Notes under the pieces: generated by a model | What the model was told of the DNA's origin: nothing | The model's input: the letters and a program-made list of their open reading frames with translations, nothing else | Database searches by the model: none | In this document: piece by piece, positions 16,938-26,600 of the stretch | How positions within the stretch are numbered: the stretch's first letter is position 1 | How the letters are laid out: every line of letters begins with the position of its first letter | From: an uncultured Flavobacteriaceae bacterium | GTDB taxonomy: Bacteria; Bacteroidota; Bacteroidia; Flavobacteriales; Flavobacteriaceae | Direction of reading: 5' to 3' | DNA length: 64,000 nt | Assembly (NCBI GenBank): GCA_947497145.1 | Contig: CANMFQ010000002.1 | Coordinates: forward strand, 248,001 to 312,000 | Position numbers and translations under genes: made by a program

Positions 16938-19900
16938 ATGAAAAAAAGACTACTATTCTGCATATTATTTTTTATTGGCTACTTGTTAAGTTATGCTCAA
17001 TGCTCAGGAAATAATTGCGTCTCACGGGGGTTACTTGCAGGACTTATTTATGAGCAAGTATACGATGAAAACAATCCAGATAATTATCAGCCAATGGCTA
17101 GTTATCCTTCAGCCTATATCGATAATACGGGGAATGTAGAATTAGATAAAAAAATTAGCCTTGTAAGTTATTTAGATTATGGAGATGGAGTTAGAGTACT
17201 AGGACATATGGATTCTGGTGGCTATTTGCTTACGCAAGGAAGCGTTAGTCGTGGAGAAGCTGTAGTTGCTATTTTAGAAGCTTGGAATGTTTCTCCAGAT
17301 TATACAGGAAACGTTTCTTATAATGATATTGATTCTAATCATGAATACTATGGATATATTAATGAAGCAGAAGATTTAGGTTTATTGGATAACGTATTTA
17401 CAGGTAGTAATTTTTATAGCGACCTAAGTTTAACTCAAAACGAATTAATAGGACTAATTGTTAATATTACTCACACAAATTATCATCCTGTATCAAATTC
17501 TAAGCTTTTAAACGAAAATAATTATTTTACACCAAACAATTACCAACCAAAAACACTTGGTTTTTCTAGAGGTTTAGAACAAGGTGTTTTTAATCACTAT
17601 GCTAAAAATAGCTTTTCGATTCCAGACATTAAGTTCAATCTTAATTTTTCTCATTATTACAGTACGCAAATGGTTGAGCTACCTCAATCATATTTTCCTG
17701 TATTGCCATTAGGTCGTGGGTGGACACACACTTATAACGCTTATATCGTTAGAGAAGATAATGTTGGGGTGGATGAGACAGATTATTATTATATAAAATG
17801 GGCAGATGGTAATATTGATATTTATAATGAAGACGATAATAAATATGTAACGCTTGGTGTTTATGACGATTTAGATGAATTATCTGGAGATAGAATTAGG
17901 ATTACAAAGAAAGACCAAACACGATATTACTTTGAGCAATTAGATAATGATGAGCCCATATACTATCTCTACCGAATTCGAGACTCAAATGGTAATGAAA
18001 TTAATATTGAATATGAAACAAGTGATGTTGATAACGATTTTGAACGTATTAAAAATGTAGAATCACCATCAGGAAAGAAGCTTCATTTTTATTATCATAA
18101 TAATACAGATTTTATAGACTACATACAAGATCCTATAAGAAGACAAATTCGTTTCACCTACAATGAGGAGCGACTTAAATACTTTTATGATGCTAAAAAT
18201 CAAAAAACTAAATACTATTATGTTTCCAATGATGAAGATGCAGCAGACGGACACCAATATAAACGCTTTTTATTAAGACGAGTAAAGCTTCCCAAAGGGA
18301 ATAGCATCCGTGCCGAATATGATGATGATGACAACGGAAAATTAGAGTCTTATCGAATAAATGATACTGAAACTCGCATTGATGTTGATTATAGCGATTA
18401 TGAATCAATTAGATCAACCGTAGAAGTTCCAATGCCTGATGGTAGTATGCAAGATCACGATTATGAGTTTGATATTAACGGAATGACTACCCATTTTCAA
18501 AATGACACTCAAGATATTAATATCAATTATCCGGATCCAACTGACGACAATCCTCTATTACCTACCAATGTTGATGCTAATGGTTTAGATATAGATTATG
18601 AGTATGATGATAACGGAAATGTTACCTCAATACAGGTAGAGAATAATGAAGACGAAAATTTTTGGTATGATAATAACAATAACCTAACACATTATCGTGA
18701 TGAAAATGGGAACGATACTTATTTTAATTATGATGATAATAACAATTTAACATCTGTACAAGATGCACTAGGAAATTTTATTAATCTCAATTATGATTCT
18801 TTTGGGCAAGTACTGTCTGTTACCAATCAAGAGGGGATTACCGTTAATTATACCTATGAAGATGATGGCGTTGTAAGTACAGTGTCCGCACCAGAAAATT
18901 TAACGTCTTCTTTCTCATACGATGGTGTTAATAGATTGTTATCACAAACTATTAATGGACAAACATCTTCTTTTATCTATGATCCAAATGATAATTTAAC
19001 CAGTCAAACAAATATAGGAGGGTTGACGACAACTTTTAATTATGACCAAAACGATAATCTTATTACAATAACAAATGCTAATGGTGTGAATACTTCATTT
19101 GAATATAATGAGGAAGATCAAGTGATAAGTGAAACTTTTGGTTCACTTGTAAAACAATATCAATATAATGACAATGGAAGTCTTGATAAATATATTAAAC
19201 CAAGTGGAGTAGAAATTAATTATGACTACACTTCTGACGGGCAATTAAATGAAGCAGGAACTATTACCGATGTTGATTATTACGGTAGTAATGGCGGTAA
19301 AAAAGAAGGGTTGGTTTCAAGTATAGCTTCTGCTGATATCCGTTATAACTTCGATTACAATACTTTAAATAGGCTCGATGAAGTTAAAATTGAAGGTGAG
19401 CCAGATTTAACTGTAGCTTATCAATATGACAATGTAGGGAACATAACTAAAATAACTTATCCAGAGGTTGATATGGACTTTGAAGTGCTTTATAGTTATG
19501 ATGTTAAGAATAGAATGCAAGCAGTTCGCATCAATAAAAATGGGGATATAAATACAATTGCAGAATATTCCTATCGTGATGATGATTTATTAGAGCAAGT
19601 CAATTATGGCAATAATACTTATTCTATATTTTTATACGATAATGCAGGGCGAAAAGTAGGTGTTGAGCATTATAAAGAAGCAAACCCACCGATAAAAATT
19701 TTCTCTGAACATATTGATTTAGACAATAGAGGAAATATAACTTCTGAAAACAGATATTATAACGAAACAGAGCAACAAAACAACTTCTTTTATGCTGAAG
19801 CTAAGACTCATACTTATAATCAAAACAATCATATAACTTCAGAAAATGGTGAGTCAATCACTGTAAATACAGATGGAAATACGGTTTCCAAAACAATAAC

Positions 19901-21068
19901 ATCAGCAAATAACAATGTGTCTACAGCAACAATAAGCTATACCTATAATGTCGATGACCAATTAACCAGCATAACACCTAGTGATTCGTATTACGGTACT
20001 GCTTTAGAATACGAGTATGATGCTTATGGTAACCGAACTAGAAAAGAATATGCAAACCAAAATATTGGAACAGATGTTATTTGGGATATCATAAATAATA
20101 ATCCAATAGTTGAGATAAGTGATTTTGGAGGTAGTCAAAACAGATATCTTGTTTTCGGGGCTACAGGATTAGAGGCTACTATTTCACCAACAACATCGGG
20201 AGCTTCAGATGCTTTTTATCATTATGGTGATTTGCGAGGTAGCGTAGTGGCTAATAATTATTCGACAGATAATTTTCTCTTTACAAAATATGATGATTTT
20301 GGCAATATTGTAGATGGTCAATCAGATGACTTATGGGAAAACTACAAATACCTCGGCAAACACGGCATTACTATGGAAGGTGGTGTAGCTAATGCTGGAA
20401 TTTATTATGTAAAAGCAAGATATTATGATGCTAAACTGGGGCGCTTTTTAACGCAAGACCCTATTTGGAGCACGAATTTGTATCCTTATGCAGAAAATAA
20501 TCCAATTAGTAAATCAGATATTAATGGAGAATTCTGGAATTATGTAGTTGGAGCTGCCGTTAATGTTGGTATTGGATATGCTACAGCAGCTTTAACAGGT
20601 CAAGACTATTCATGGAAAGATGCAGGAAGAGATGCAGTTATTGGTGCTGCTGGTGTAGGAGTTGTTTCGGGAGCTAGAAACCTTTATAATACATATAAAA
20701 GCGTAAGTAAAGTTTCTAAAATTTACTCAAGAGCTAATTCATTAACAAATAAACAGGTAGTACAACAAGCTGCTAATGTTGCTGATAATACTATTGGAGG
20801 TTCAGGAAGATTTGCTGGAACTACTAAGCATTCATATGCTAAGACCTATATAGACGACTTTCAGAACACATTTGGTAATAGAAATCTTAGTACAGAATAC
20901 TACTTTAATAGAGGAAGAGGAAATATTGGAAGATTAGACGTTAAAGATGATTTAAATAATATTATTTACGATTATAAATTTGGAGTTTCAGGATGGCGTT
21001 CAGGGCAATTGGTGAAATACCAAAGAAATTTTAGTGATTATATATTCAAAATTATTAGACCAAATTAA
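16938..21068 (+). CDS. Secreted RHS/YD-repeat polymorphic toxin with nuclease-like C-terminus
   Basis: I start it at 16938 (MKKRLLFCILFFIGYLLSYAQ, a clear Sec signal) rather than the in-frame ATG at 16908, giving 1376 residues. Residues about 100-176 resemble an S-layer-homology module (SRGEAVVAILEAW, YNDIDSNHEYYGYINEAEDL, then SLTQNELIGLI). Residues about 210-1195 are RHS/YD repeats (YEYDDNGNVTSI, FNYDQNDNLITI), closed by the RHS core signature YYDAKLGRFLTQDP and NLYPYAENNP. The variable tip (about 1197-1376) has a hydrophobic pretoxin stretch, then KHSYAKTYI, E1320, RLDV (D1334) and D1345-Y-K1347. This fits a PD-(D/E)xK (restriction-endonuclease-fold) toxin. RHS shells enclose and deliver such toxins to competitors. 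The next gene, 3 bp on, is the probable immunity protein. Confidence 0.87.
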   Translation: MKKRLLFCILFFIGYLLSYAQCSGNNCVSRGLLAGLIYEQVYDENNPDNYQPMASYPSAYIDNTGNVELDKKISLVSYLDYGDGVRVLGHMDSGGYLLTQGSVSRGEAVVAILEAWNVSPDYTGNVSYNDIDSNHEYYGYINEAEDLGLLDNVFTGSNFYSDLSLTQNELIGLIVNITHTNYHPVSNSKLLNENNYFTPNNYQPKTLGFSRGLEQGVFNHYAKNSFSIPDIKFNLNFSHYYSTQMVELPQSYFPVLPLGRGWTHTYNAYIVREDNVGVDETDYYYIKWADGNIDIYNEDDNKYVTLGVYDDLDELSGDRIRITKKDQTRYYFEQLDNDEPIYYLYRIRDSNGNEINIEYETSDVDNDFERIKNVESPSGKKLHFYYHNNTDFIDYIQDPIRRQIRFTYNEERLKYFYDAKNQKTKYYYVSNDEDAADGHQYKRFLLRRVKLPKGNSIRAEYDDDDNGKLESYRINDTETRIDVDYSDYESIRSTVEVPMPDGSMQDHDYEFDINGMTTHFQNDTQDININYPDPTDDNPLLPTNVDANGLDIDYEYDDNGNVTSIQVENNEDENFWYDNNNNLTHYRDENGNDTYFNYDDNNNLTSVQDALGNFINLNYDSFGQVLSVTNQEGITVNYTYEDDGVVSTVSAPENLTSSFSYDGVNRLLSQTINGQTSSFIYDPNDNLTSQTNIGGLTTTFNYDQNDNLITITNANGVNTSFEYNEEDQVISETFGSLVKQYQYNDNGSLDKYIKPSGVEINYDYTSDGQLNEAGTITDVDYYGSNGGKKEGLVSSIASADIRYNFDYNTLNRLDEVKIEGEPDLTVAYQYDNVGNITKITYPEVDMDFEVLYSYDVKNRMQAVRINKNGDINTIAEYSYRDDDLLEQVNYGNNTYSIFLYDNAGRKVGVEHYKEANPPIKIFSEHIDLDNRGNITSENRYYNETEQQNNFFYAEAKTHTYNQNNHITSENGESITVNTDGNTVSKTITSANNNVSTATISYTYNVDDQLTSITPSDSYYGTALEYEYDAYGNRTRKEYANQNIGTDVIWDIINNNPIVEISDFGGSQNRYLVFGATGLEATISPTTSGASDAFYHYGDLRGSVVANNYSTDNFLFTKYDDFGNIVDGQSDDLWENYKYLGKHGITMEGGVANAGIYYVKARYYDAKLGRFLTQDPIWSTNLYPYAENNPISKSDINGEFWNYVVGAAVNVGIGYATAALTGQDYSWKDAGRDAVIGAAGVGVVSGARNLYNTYKSVSKVSKIYSRANSLTNKQVVQQAANVADNTIGGSGRFAGTTKHSYAKTYIDDFQNTFGNRNLSTEYYFNRGRGNIGRLDVKDDLNNIIYDYKFGVSGWRSGQLVKYQRNFSDYIFKIIRPN

Positions 21069-21071
21069 ATT

Positions 21072-21620
21072 ATGTTAATTAAGAATCATAAAAAAGAAAT
21101 ATTATCATTTGGATTTAAACCTTTTAAGAAAGGGTTATTTTTAAAAGCCATCTTCCCGATACTTTATGGATTTAAGTTTATAAAAATTCATTCAGGTGAA
21201 ATTAAGCCTGTTTTTTTTCCATTCTATATTTGGAATAATTTTGATGAAGTAAATTTTTCATCAATTATTGATGAACCAGTTATCTCTATTGACAGTATTG
21301 ACGAGACATTTTTTCTAAATTATTCAACTAATACTATTTGCTTTAAATACGAAGAGCATAATTTAGAAATACCAATGAATGGTGATATTAAGCTAAACGA
21401 TTTTTTTTCAATACCAGATTTCAACAGAAATAGCCCACCCAGTACAAATTATATAAATAACAATAAATCTTATATAAAGGCAAAATATTTAGAGAATAAA
21501 ATCTTGTTGGCTAATTATTTTGAAAGAAAAGATGTTATATCAATCTCATTAAAAGAAATTGAAGAATCTAATTTTGATATTGAAAACTTCAAGTTATGGG
21601 ATAAAAATTATGATGCTTGA
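21072..21620 (+). CDS. Probable immunity protein for the RHS toxin
   Basis: 182 residues with no signal peptide or membrane segment and no recognised domain. It begins 3 bp after the toxin stop codon, the standard place for the cognate immunity gene, so toxin and immunity are almost certainly co-translated or co-transcribed. The sequence is rich in Phe, Ile, Asn and Lys (PFYIWNNFDEVNFSS, ISLKEIEESNFDIENF) with a mixed alpha/beta look. The AT content is high like the toxin tip, and cytoplasmic location fits a nuclease inhibitor. The role is inferred from position, not from homology. Confidence 0.6.
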   Translation: MLIKNHKKEILSFGFKPFKKGLFLKAIFPILYGFKFIKIHSGEIKPVFFPFYIWNNFDEVNFSSIIDEPVISIDSIDETFFLNYSTNTICFKYEEHNLEIPMNGDIKLNDFFSIPDFNRNSPPSTNYINNNKSYIKAKYLENKILLANYFERKDVISISLKEIEESNFDIENFKLWDKNYDA

Positions 21621-21623
21621 ATT

Positions 21624-21742
21624 ATGGATATAAAAGATAAATTACTGAAGCTTGCAGAAGAGATTTAATTTCAAGAGTTTCTAAAATCATTACTAATAAA
21701 ATATTTGAATCTTTAAATAAACCAGAAATAATTTTAGATTAA
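21624..21742 (+). pseudogene. Short frameshifted ORF between immunity gene and T9SS gene
   Basis: ATG at 21624 opens MDIKDKLLKLAEEI and stops at 21668. The frame shifted relative to it continues as RDLISRVSKIITNKIF and ends at TAA 21740-21742, overlapping the ATG of the next gene (TAATG). A single indel near 21655-21660 would give one continuous 39-residue, translationally coupled ORF. It may be the stub of a second immunity gene or chance. There is no homology support. Confidence 0.3.
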
Positions 21743-22677
21743 TGAAAAACCTAATACGCATATTATTCCTCATCCCAATCACATTATTTGCTCAAGATTG
21801 GCATGAAGAACAACGCAGCTACGAATACGACAACTTAAATCGTTTAGTTAAGGTTGTTTTTCATAATGGTATCGTTTATGAGTACCAATATGATAATTTA
21901 GGCAATCGTTTAGCTAAAACTATAGATGTGGCTTTACCTCAAAATAACTATACGGTATCTTCAGTCGGTTTAACCTGCATCAATTCTAGTGATGGAGTTA
22001 TACATATGGAAGTAGATCGAAAGAACAGATATAATGTTGAAGTAGATAGTCCCGATAATAATTTTAATGATACATTTCAATTAAAAGCAAGCAACAACTG
22101 GACTTTAAATTTAGACTATCTTGACGGGGGAGAATATTTTTTATACGTAACTATTAATGGTGTTGATGAATCGATATACAAAAAAACATTCATCATCAAC
22201 CTAGACGAGCCAGAGCCACTAGAAGCATCATCAAACTGGCATCCAAATACCAACAGTAAACATACAATATCTATTACCAAAGGAACCCCACCGTATACCA
22301 TTAAACTGAACAATGAAATAATTGGCACTACATATGAGTCTATTTTTACCTTTAATGCAAATCACGATGATGTAGTAGAAGTTTCCACGTTTAAAGCTTG
22401 CGAAGGGAAATTTACAAAAACATTGAATCTATTAGAGGCGATTACCTTGCATCCAAATCCATCAAGCGACAAAGTTTATTTTTCTATTCCAACAACAGAA
22501 AATATCAACACCATTGATGTGCAATTGCATGATTTGAACGGAAGATTGATTGAATCTTTTACCTCAAGTCTAAATAACGGACAAATGAATATTTCAATTC
22601 AACATTTGCCAAAAGGCGTCTATTTGATTCAGTTTCCAACCTTTGGAAAAACAATGTTTAAAATTATTAAAGAATGA
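21742..22677 (+). CDS. YD-repeat protein with T9SS C-terminal sorting domain
   Basis: 311 residues: signal peptide (MKNLIRILFLIPITLFAQ), two YD repeats at about 25-62 (YEYDNLNRLVKVVF, YEYQYDNLGNRLAKT), a beta-rich middle with possible Ig-like modules (about 70-230), and a type A T9SS sorting domain at about 233-311. The last has LHPNPSSDKVYF, VQLHDLNGRLI, LPKGVYLIQF and a terminal MFKIIKE. It is therefore expected to cross the outer membrane through the type IX system and be attached to the surface or released. The repeats match those of the RHS toxin upstream, implying interaction or common ancestry. It overlaps the next gene by 4 bp (ATGA). Confidence 0.85.
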   Translation: MKNLIRILFLIPITLFAQDWHEEQRSYEYDNLNRLVKVVFHNGIVYEYQYDNLGNRLAKTIDVALPQNNYTVSSVGLTCINSSDGVIHMEVDRKNRYNVEVDSPDNNFNDTFQLKASNNWTLNLDYLDGGEYFLYVTINGVDESIYKKTFIINLDEPEPLEASSNWHPNTNSKHTISITKGTPPYTIKLNNEIIGTTYESIFTFNANHDDVVEVSTFKACEGKFTKTLNLLEAITLHPNPSSDKVYFSIPTTENINTIDVQLHDLNGRLIESFTSSLNNGQMNISIQHLPKGVYLIQFPTFGKTMFKIIKE

Positions 22678-23492
22678 GAAGATTATTTTATATATCACTT
22701 TTAGTTTTGGCAATTGCTTGTTCTCGTAAAGAAGATGTCGCTGATGTCGTCATTGATGACGTTCCTCATACACCCGCTTCAAAAGACCCCAATGAGTCTG
22801 ATGAAGATTCAGATTCAACAAATGAGGATAATGAAAATTCAGATAATAATGATGCGGAAAACGAGAGTAATGAAAACAATACAACATCTGACGCAGCGCC
22901 TTCTATTCCGACACTTGTTTACCCATTGAATGAGACGACATGTTCCAATAATGATTTACTATTCAAATGGAATCCATCAACCAACGCTTCAGGAAATAGT
23001 ATTGAATATAAATTACATGTTTCTCATACTGCTAGTTTTGATAGCAATGTAGATGTATACATCACGTCTAATGCTGAATTTAATGTTGAATTACCAAAAA
23101 GTACCGCATTATATTGGAAAGTAGAAGCTATTAGTGATGAACATAGCAGTTTTAGTGAAATAAGAAACCTCTATACACAAGGTGACGGTACTTCAAATAC
23201 GATTCCGCAATTAAACTATGTTTATCCAGGAAACGGAGAGGCAACTTCAAATACGTCTATAACATTAGAATGGCAAGCAAATGATAATGAAACCAATACT
23301 AGTAGTTTAAATTATAAAGTTTACTTTTCTGAAGTAGGTCAAGATTTAGTTTTGATACATGAAAATACAGGTGTTTTAAGCTATGACATTACAGGATTAA
23401 ATTCTGGAAAAACCTACCAATGGTCTATTTGGGTTACAGATGAAAATGGCGCTACTAATGTGGGAGAGGTTTATACGTTTTCAGTGAATTAA
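22674..23492 (+). CDS. FN3-domain lipoprotein
   Basis: 272 residues. The lipobox LAIAC places the lipidated Cys at residue 16. A low-complexity acidic linker of Asp, Glu, Asn and Ser covers about residues 30-72. Two fibronectin type III-like modules follow: about 80-168 (PTLVYPLNETTCSNNDLLFKW, ending ALYWKVEAISDE) and about 175-272 (LNYVYPGNGEATSN, TYQWSIWVTDENGA). It is translationally coupled to the T9SS protein through a 4-bp overlap, so the two probably form a surface pair. The lipid anchor and long acidic spacer suggest a surface-exposed outer-membrane lipoprotein. A candidate terminator follows directly. Confidence 0.82.
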   Translation: MRRLFYISLLVLAIACSRKEDVADVVIDDVPHTPASKDPNESDEDSDSTNEDNENSDNNDAENESNENNTTSDAAPSIPTLVYPLNETTCSNNDLLFKWNPSTNASGNSIEYKLHVSHTASFDSNVDVYITSNAEFNVELPKSTALYWKVEAISDEHSSFSEIRNLYTQGDGTSNTIPQLNYVYPGNGEATSNTSITLEWQANDNETNTSSLNYKVYFSEVGQDLVLIHENTGVLSYDITGLNSGKTYQWSIWVTDENGATNVGEVYTFSVN

Positions 23493-23523
23493 ACAATTTT
23501 AGATCACTCCAATAATTGTTTAA
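23489..23523 (+). terminator. Candidate terminator after the FN3 lipoprotein gene
   Basis: A 10-bp perfect stem (TTAAACAATT at 23489-23498 pairing with 23514-23523) around a 15-nt loop, overlapping the stop codon. The stem is AT-rich and has no long T-run, so function is uncertain. It closes the plus-strand island genes, and converging hsdR ends at 23690. Confidence 0.35.
23492..23502 (+). repeat. Possible right attachment-site repeat (AACAATTTTAG)
   Basis: Second copy of the 11-bp sequence at 15731-15741. The two copies bracket the integrase relic, regulator, RHS toxin, immunity, T9SS and lipoprotein genes, as the att sites of an integrated element would. The copy overlaps a hairpin and is AT-rich, so it may be coincidence. 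Confidence 0.2.
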
Positions 23524-23689
23524 TTAAATTTCGATACTATTTATTTAGTTGTGAGAAAGTTGGATAAAAACCATTTTTCAAGACATCTTTTTCTCTAACC
23601 TATTTTTCCATCGTTCCCAGTTGGGTGTTTTTCTGAGAGTAGATTGTAGAACTCTTTATTATGATTGTTTCTATTTTGGTAAGTCTATT

Positions 23690-26600
23690 TTAATATTTTG
23701 TTTGTCCTAAGTTAGGATTGTCTATCATCCGTTTCATGGTATCAAATAAGGCTTGGTAAAAGGATTCGTCCTTTGCGTAAAGCTTGTACAAATCCAACTC
23801 CTTTTTTCGTTGTTCACGCATAACATCATCCATTATTTTCTTCAAAGCAATTTCTCGATTCTGGGCATCTCTATTTTCTGCGACTTTTGCTTGAAAATCG
23901 GGGTGTGCTTGCATGTGCTTATTTAGCATAACAAATTTCACTCGTTGGTCTTCTGGTGTGGCTTCCCAACCATGAAACCATCGTTCATTAAAGGTTTTGA
24001 TGATTTCATCAAGTGGATCTCTTTCTTCATCACTGCCATGTGCTCCTCTTGGATTTGGATTTTGAGGGTCTAATTCCGTAGCAGAATCATCTAAGCCAAT
24101 TGTGTGGTTTAATCGGGTTCGTTCTAAACCATAAGTCGATAAATCGACCGATTCAAGGAGCTCATCAATCAATTCATCTTCTTTGGTTACTACAATTAGT
24201 TTTGGAATTATAAATTTTAAAAACCAAAACAATTTTTCCCAATCCAATACTTCATAGGGCATAATGGAAGCCATTTGACCATATATTTTCACAAACTGTT
24301 TGGCTTTGATTTTAAAGTCGGCCTTTTCATCATCTTCCAATGCTAACTCGTTATTGAAACGATTGGCAGCCACATCAATAATTGGGCTGAGTTGCTGTGC
24401 TTCTTCACCGTCAAAATACTTCTTAACAAAGGATTCTACCTCCGACCATTCGTAAACCCCAACGTCATCCAATGTGCCTTTCAGTTCGTGTAACACATTA
24501 ATATCTGTAGCTTTACTTAGAGAAGTAGAGGTGTAAAATGGGTCAAAAGAGGCCTTTATATCATCTACTTGATTGAAAAAATCCAGTACAAATAAATCTT
24601 CTGTTTTCTTCCCTAATTTGTTTGCTGCTCGGTTTAATCTACTTAATGCTTGCACAGCCAAAACACCTTGCAGTTTTTTGTCCACATACATGGTACAAAG
24701 CTTTGGTTGGTCAAAACCTGTTAAGTATTTATTGGCTACTACCAATATTCGATATTTATCGGTATCAAATTTATCTCGGGTATCTTTTTCTCCAAATCCA
24801 TTCAGTTCTGCTTCGGTGTATTCGATGCCATCTACTTCTTTCTTTCCTGAAAAAGCTACCGCAATTTTAAACGGATTGCCTTTGTCGTCTATTATTTTAG
24901 ACATTGCTTGAAAATAACGGATGGCAGATTGAATGTTTTGTGTTACCACCATGGCTTTTGCCTTTCCTTTAAGCTTTTTGGTATTGTACACTTTACTCAT
25001 AAAGTGCTCTATCATAATTTCTGCTTTGGTGGCAATGGTTCGTTTATCGCGTTCTACATATGCTCGAAGTTTTTTCTGTGCTTTTTTGGTATCGAAAAGA
25101 GGATTGTCTTCGATCGACTTTTCAATTTCGTAATAACTTTTGTATGTAGTATAGTTTGCCAAAACATCTAAAATAAAGCCTTCCTCAATAGCTTGCTTCA
25201 TAGAATACAAGTGAAATGGTATAAAAGAGCCGTCCTCTTGCTGTGTTCCAAAGCGTTCGAGCGTAGCATTTTTTGGGGTTGCTGTAAACGCTAGATACGA
25301 AGCATTACCTTTCATTTTTCGGGCTTGTATGGCTTTAAGGATTTTGTCTTGAGTATCATCGTCTTCTTCTTTGTATTGTGCCATACCCATGGCTTGATTC
25401 ATCTTGCCTGCAGCTGTACCACTTTGCGAACTGTGGGCCTCATCAATGATGACAGCAAAACGCTGATCACTTAAATCGGCTATACCATCTACAATAAACG
25501 GAAATTTCTGAATGGTGGTAATGATTATTTTTTTGCCTTGCTCCAAACTTTCTCGCAAATCCTTGGAAGAAAAGGCTGGGGCTATAATATTTTTTACCTC
25601 CGAAAACTCTTTGATGTTTTCTCTAAGCTGTTTATCTAATAATCTTCTATCGGTTACAACAATCACCGAATCGAATAATGGATTGTTTTTACCTTTTGCT
25701 CCCGGCAGTTCTTCATGTTCTGGATAAACTTCTATAAGCTGATAAGCCGCCCATGTAATGGAATTGGATTTTCCTGAACCTGCAGAATGTTGTATTAAAT
25801 AGGAGTGATCAACCCCATTTTTAGAGGCGTGGCTGATGATTTTACGCACCACATCCATTTGATGATAACGAGGAAAAAATAAGGTGCGTTTGCTTAGTGC
25901 ATCTGTCGATTTGCCATCAAAGCGAACAAAATGTTGTATAATATTAGCTAAACTCTCCCTGGTAAACACTTCTTTCCACAAGTAAGCTGATTTATGTCCA
26001 AAAGGATTTGGAGGATTGCCTTTTCCATTATTATGCCCTTTGTTAAAGGGCAAAAAGAATGATTTGCTTCCAGCCAATTTGGTACACATATACACGTCGT
26101 CTGTGTCAATAGCAAAATGAACTATGCAGCGTCCAAAGTTAAGCAGCGGTTGACGGATATCTCTATCGTATTTGTATTGCTTGATGCCATGTACTTTAGC
26201 ATTTTGACCAGTCCATTGGTTTTTTAATTCTAAAGAGGCTATGGCTATTCCATTGACAAAAACCACCATGTCTATTTCCTCTCGTGCGTTTTCTAGGTTA
26301 TAGCGAATTTGACGAGAAACACTAAACTCATTTTTTTCAAAATTGTCCTTTACTGCTTGGCTGCTACTTGCCATAGGTAATTGATACAGTAAGGTAAAGT
26401 GAGCATCTTCTACTTCCAAACCTTTGCGCAATAAACGGAGTATACCGTATTTCTTTACCATACGGTTATAGCGTTCTAGTATTTTCAGTTTCCAGTCGGC
26501 AGCGCGCTGAAGCTTTTCCAGTTCTTCGTTTTGGGTGGTTTTCAGAAAATGCCAAAAGCGGGTTTCATCTATCGCATATTTTGCATTATAATCATTGCTG

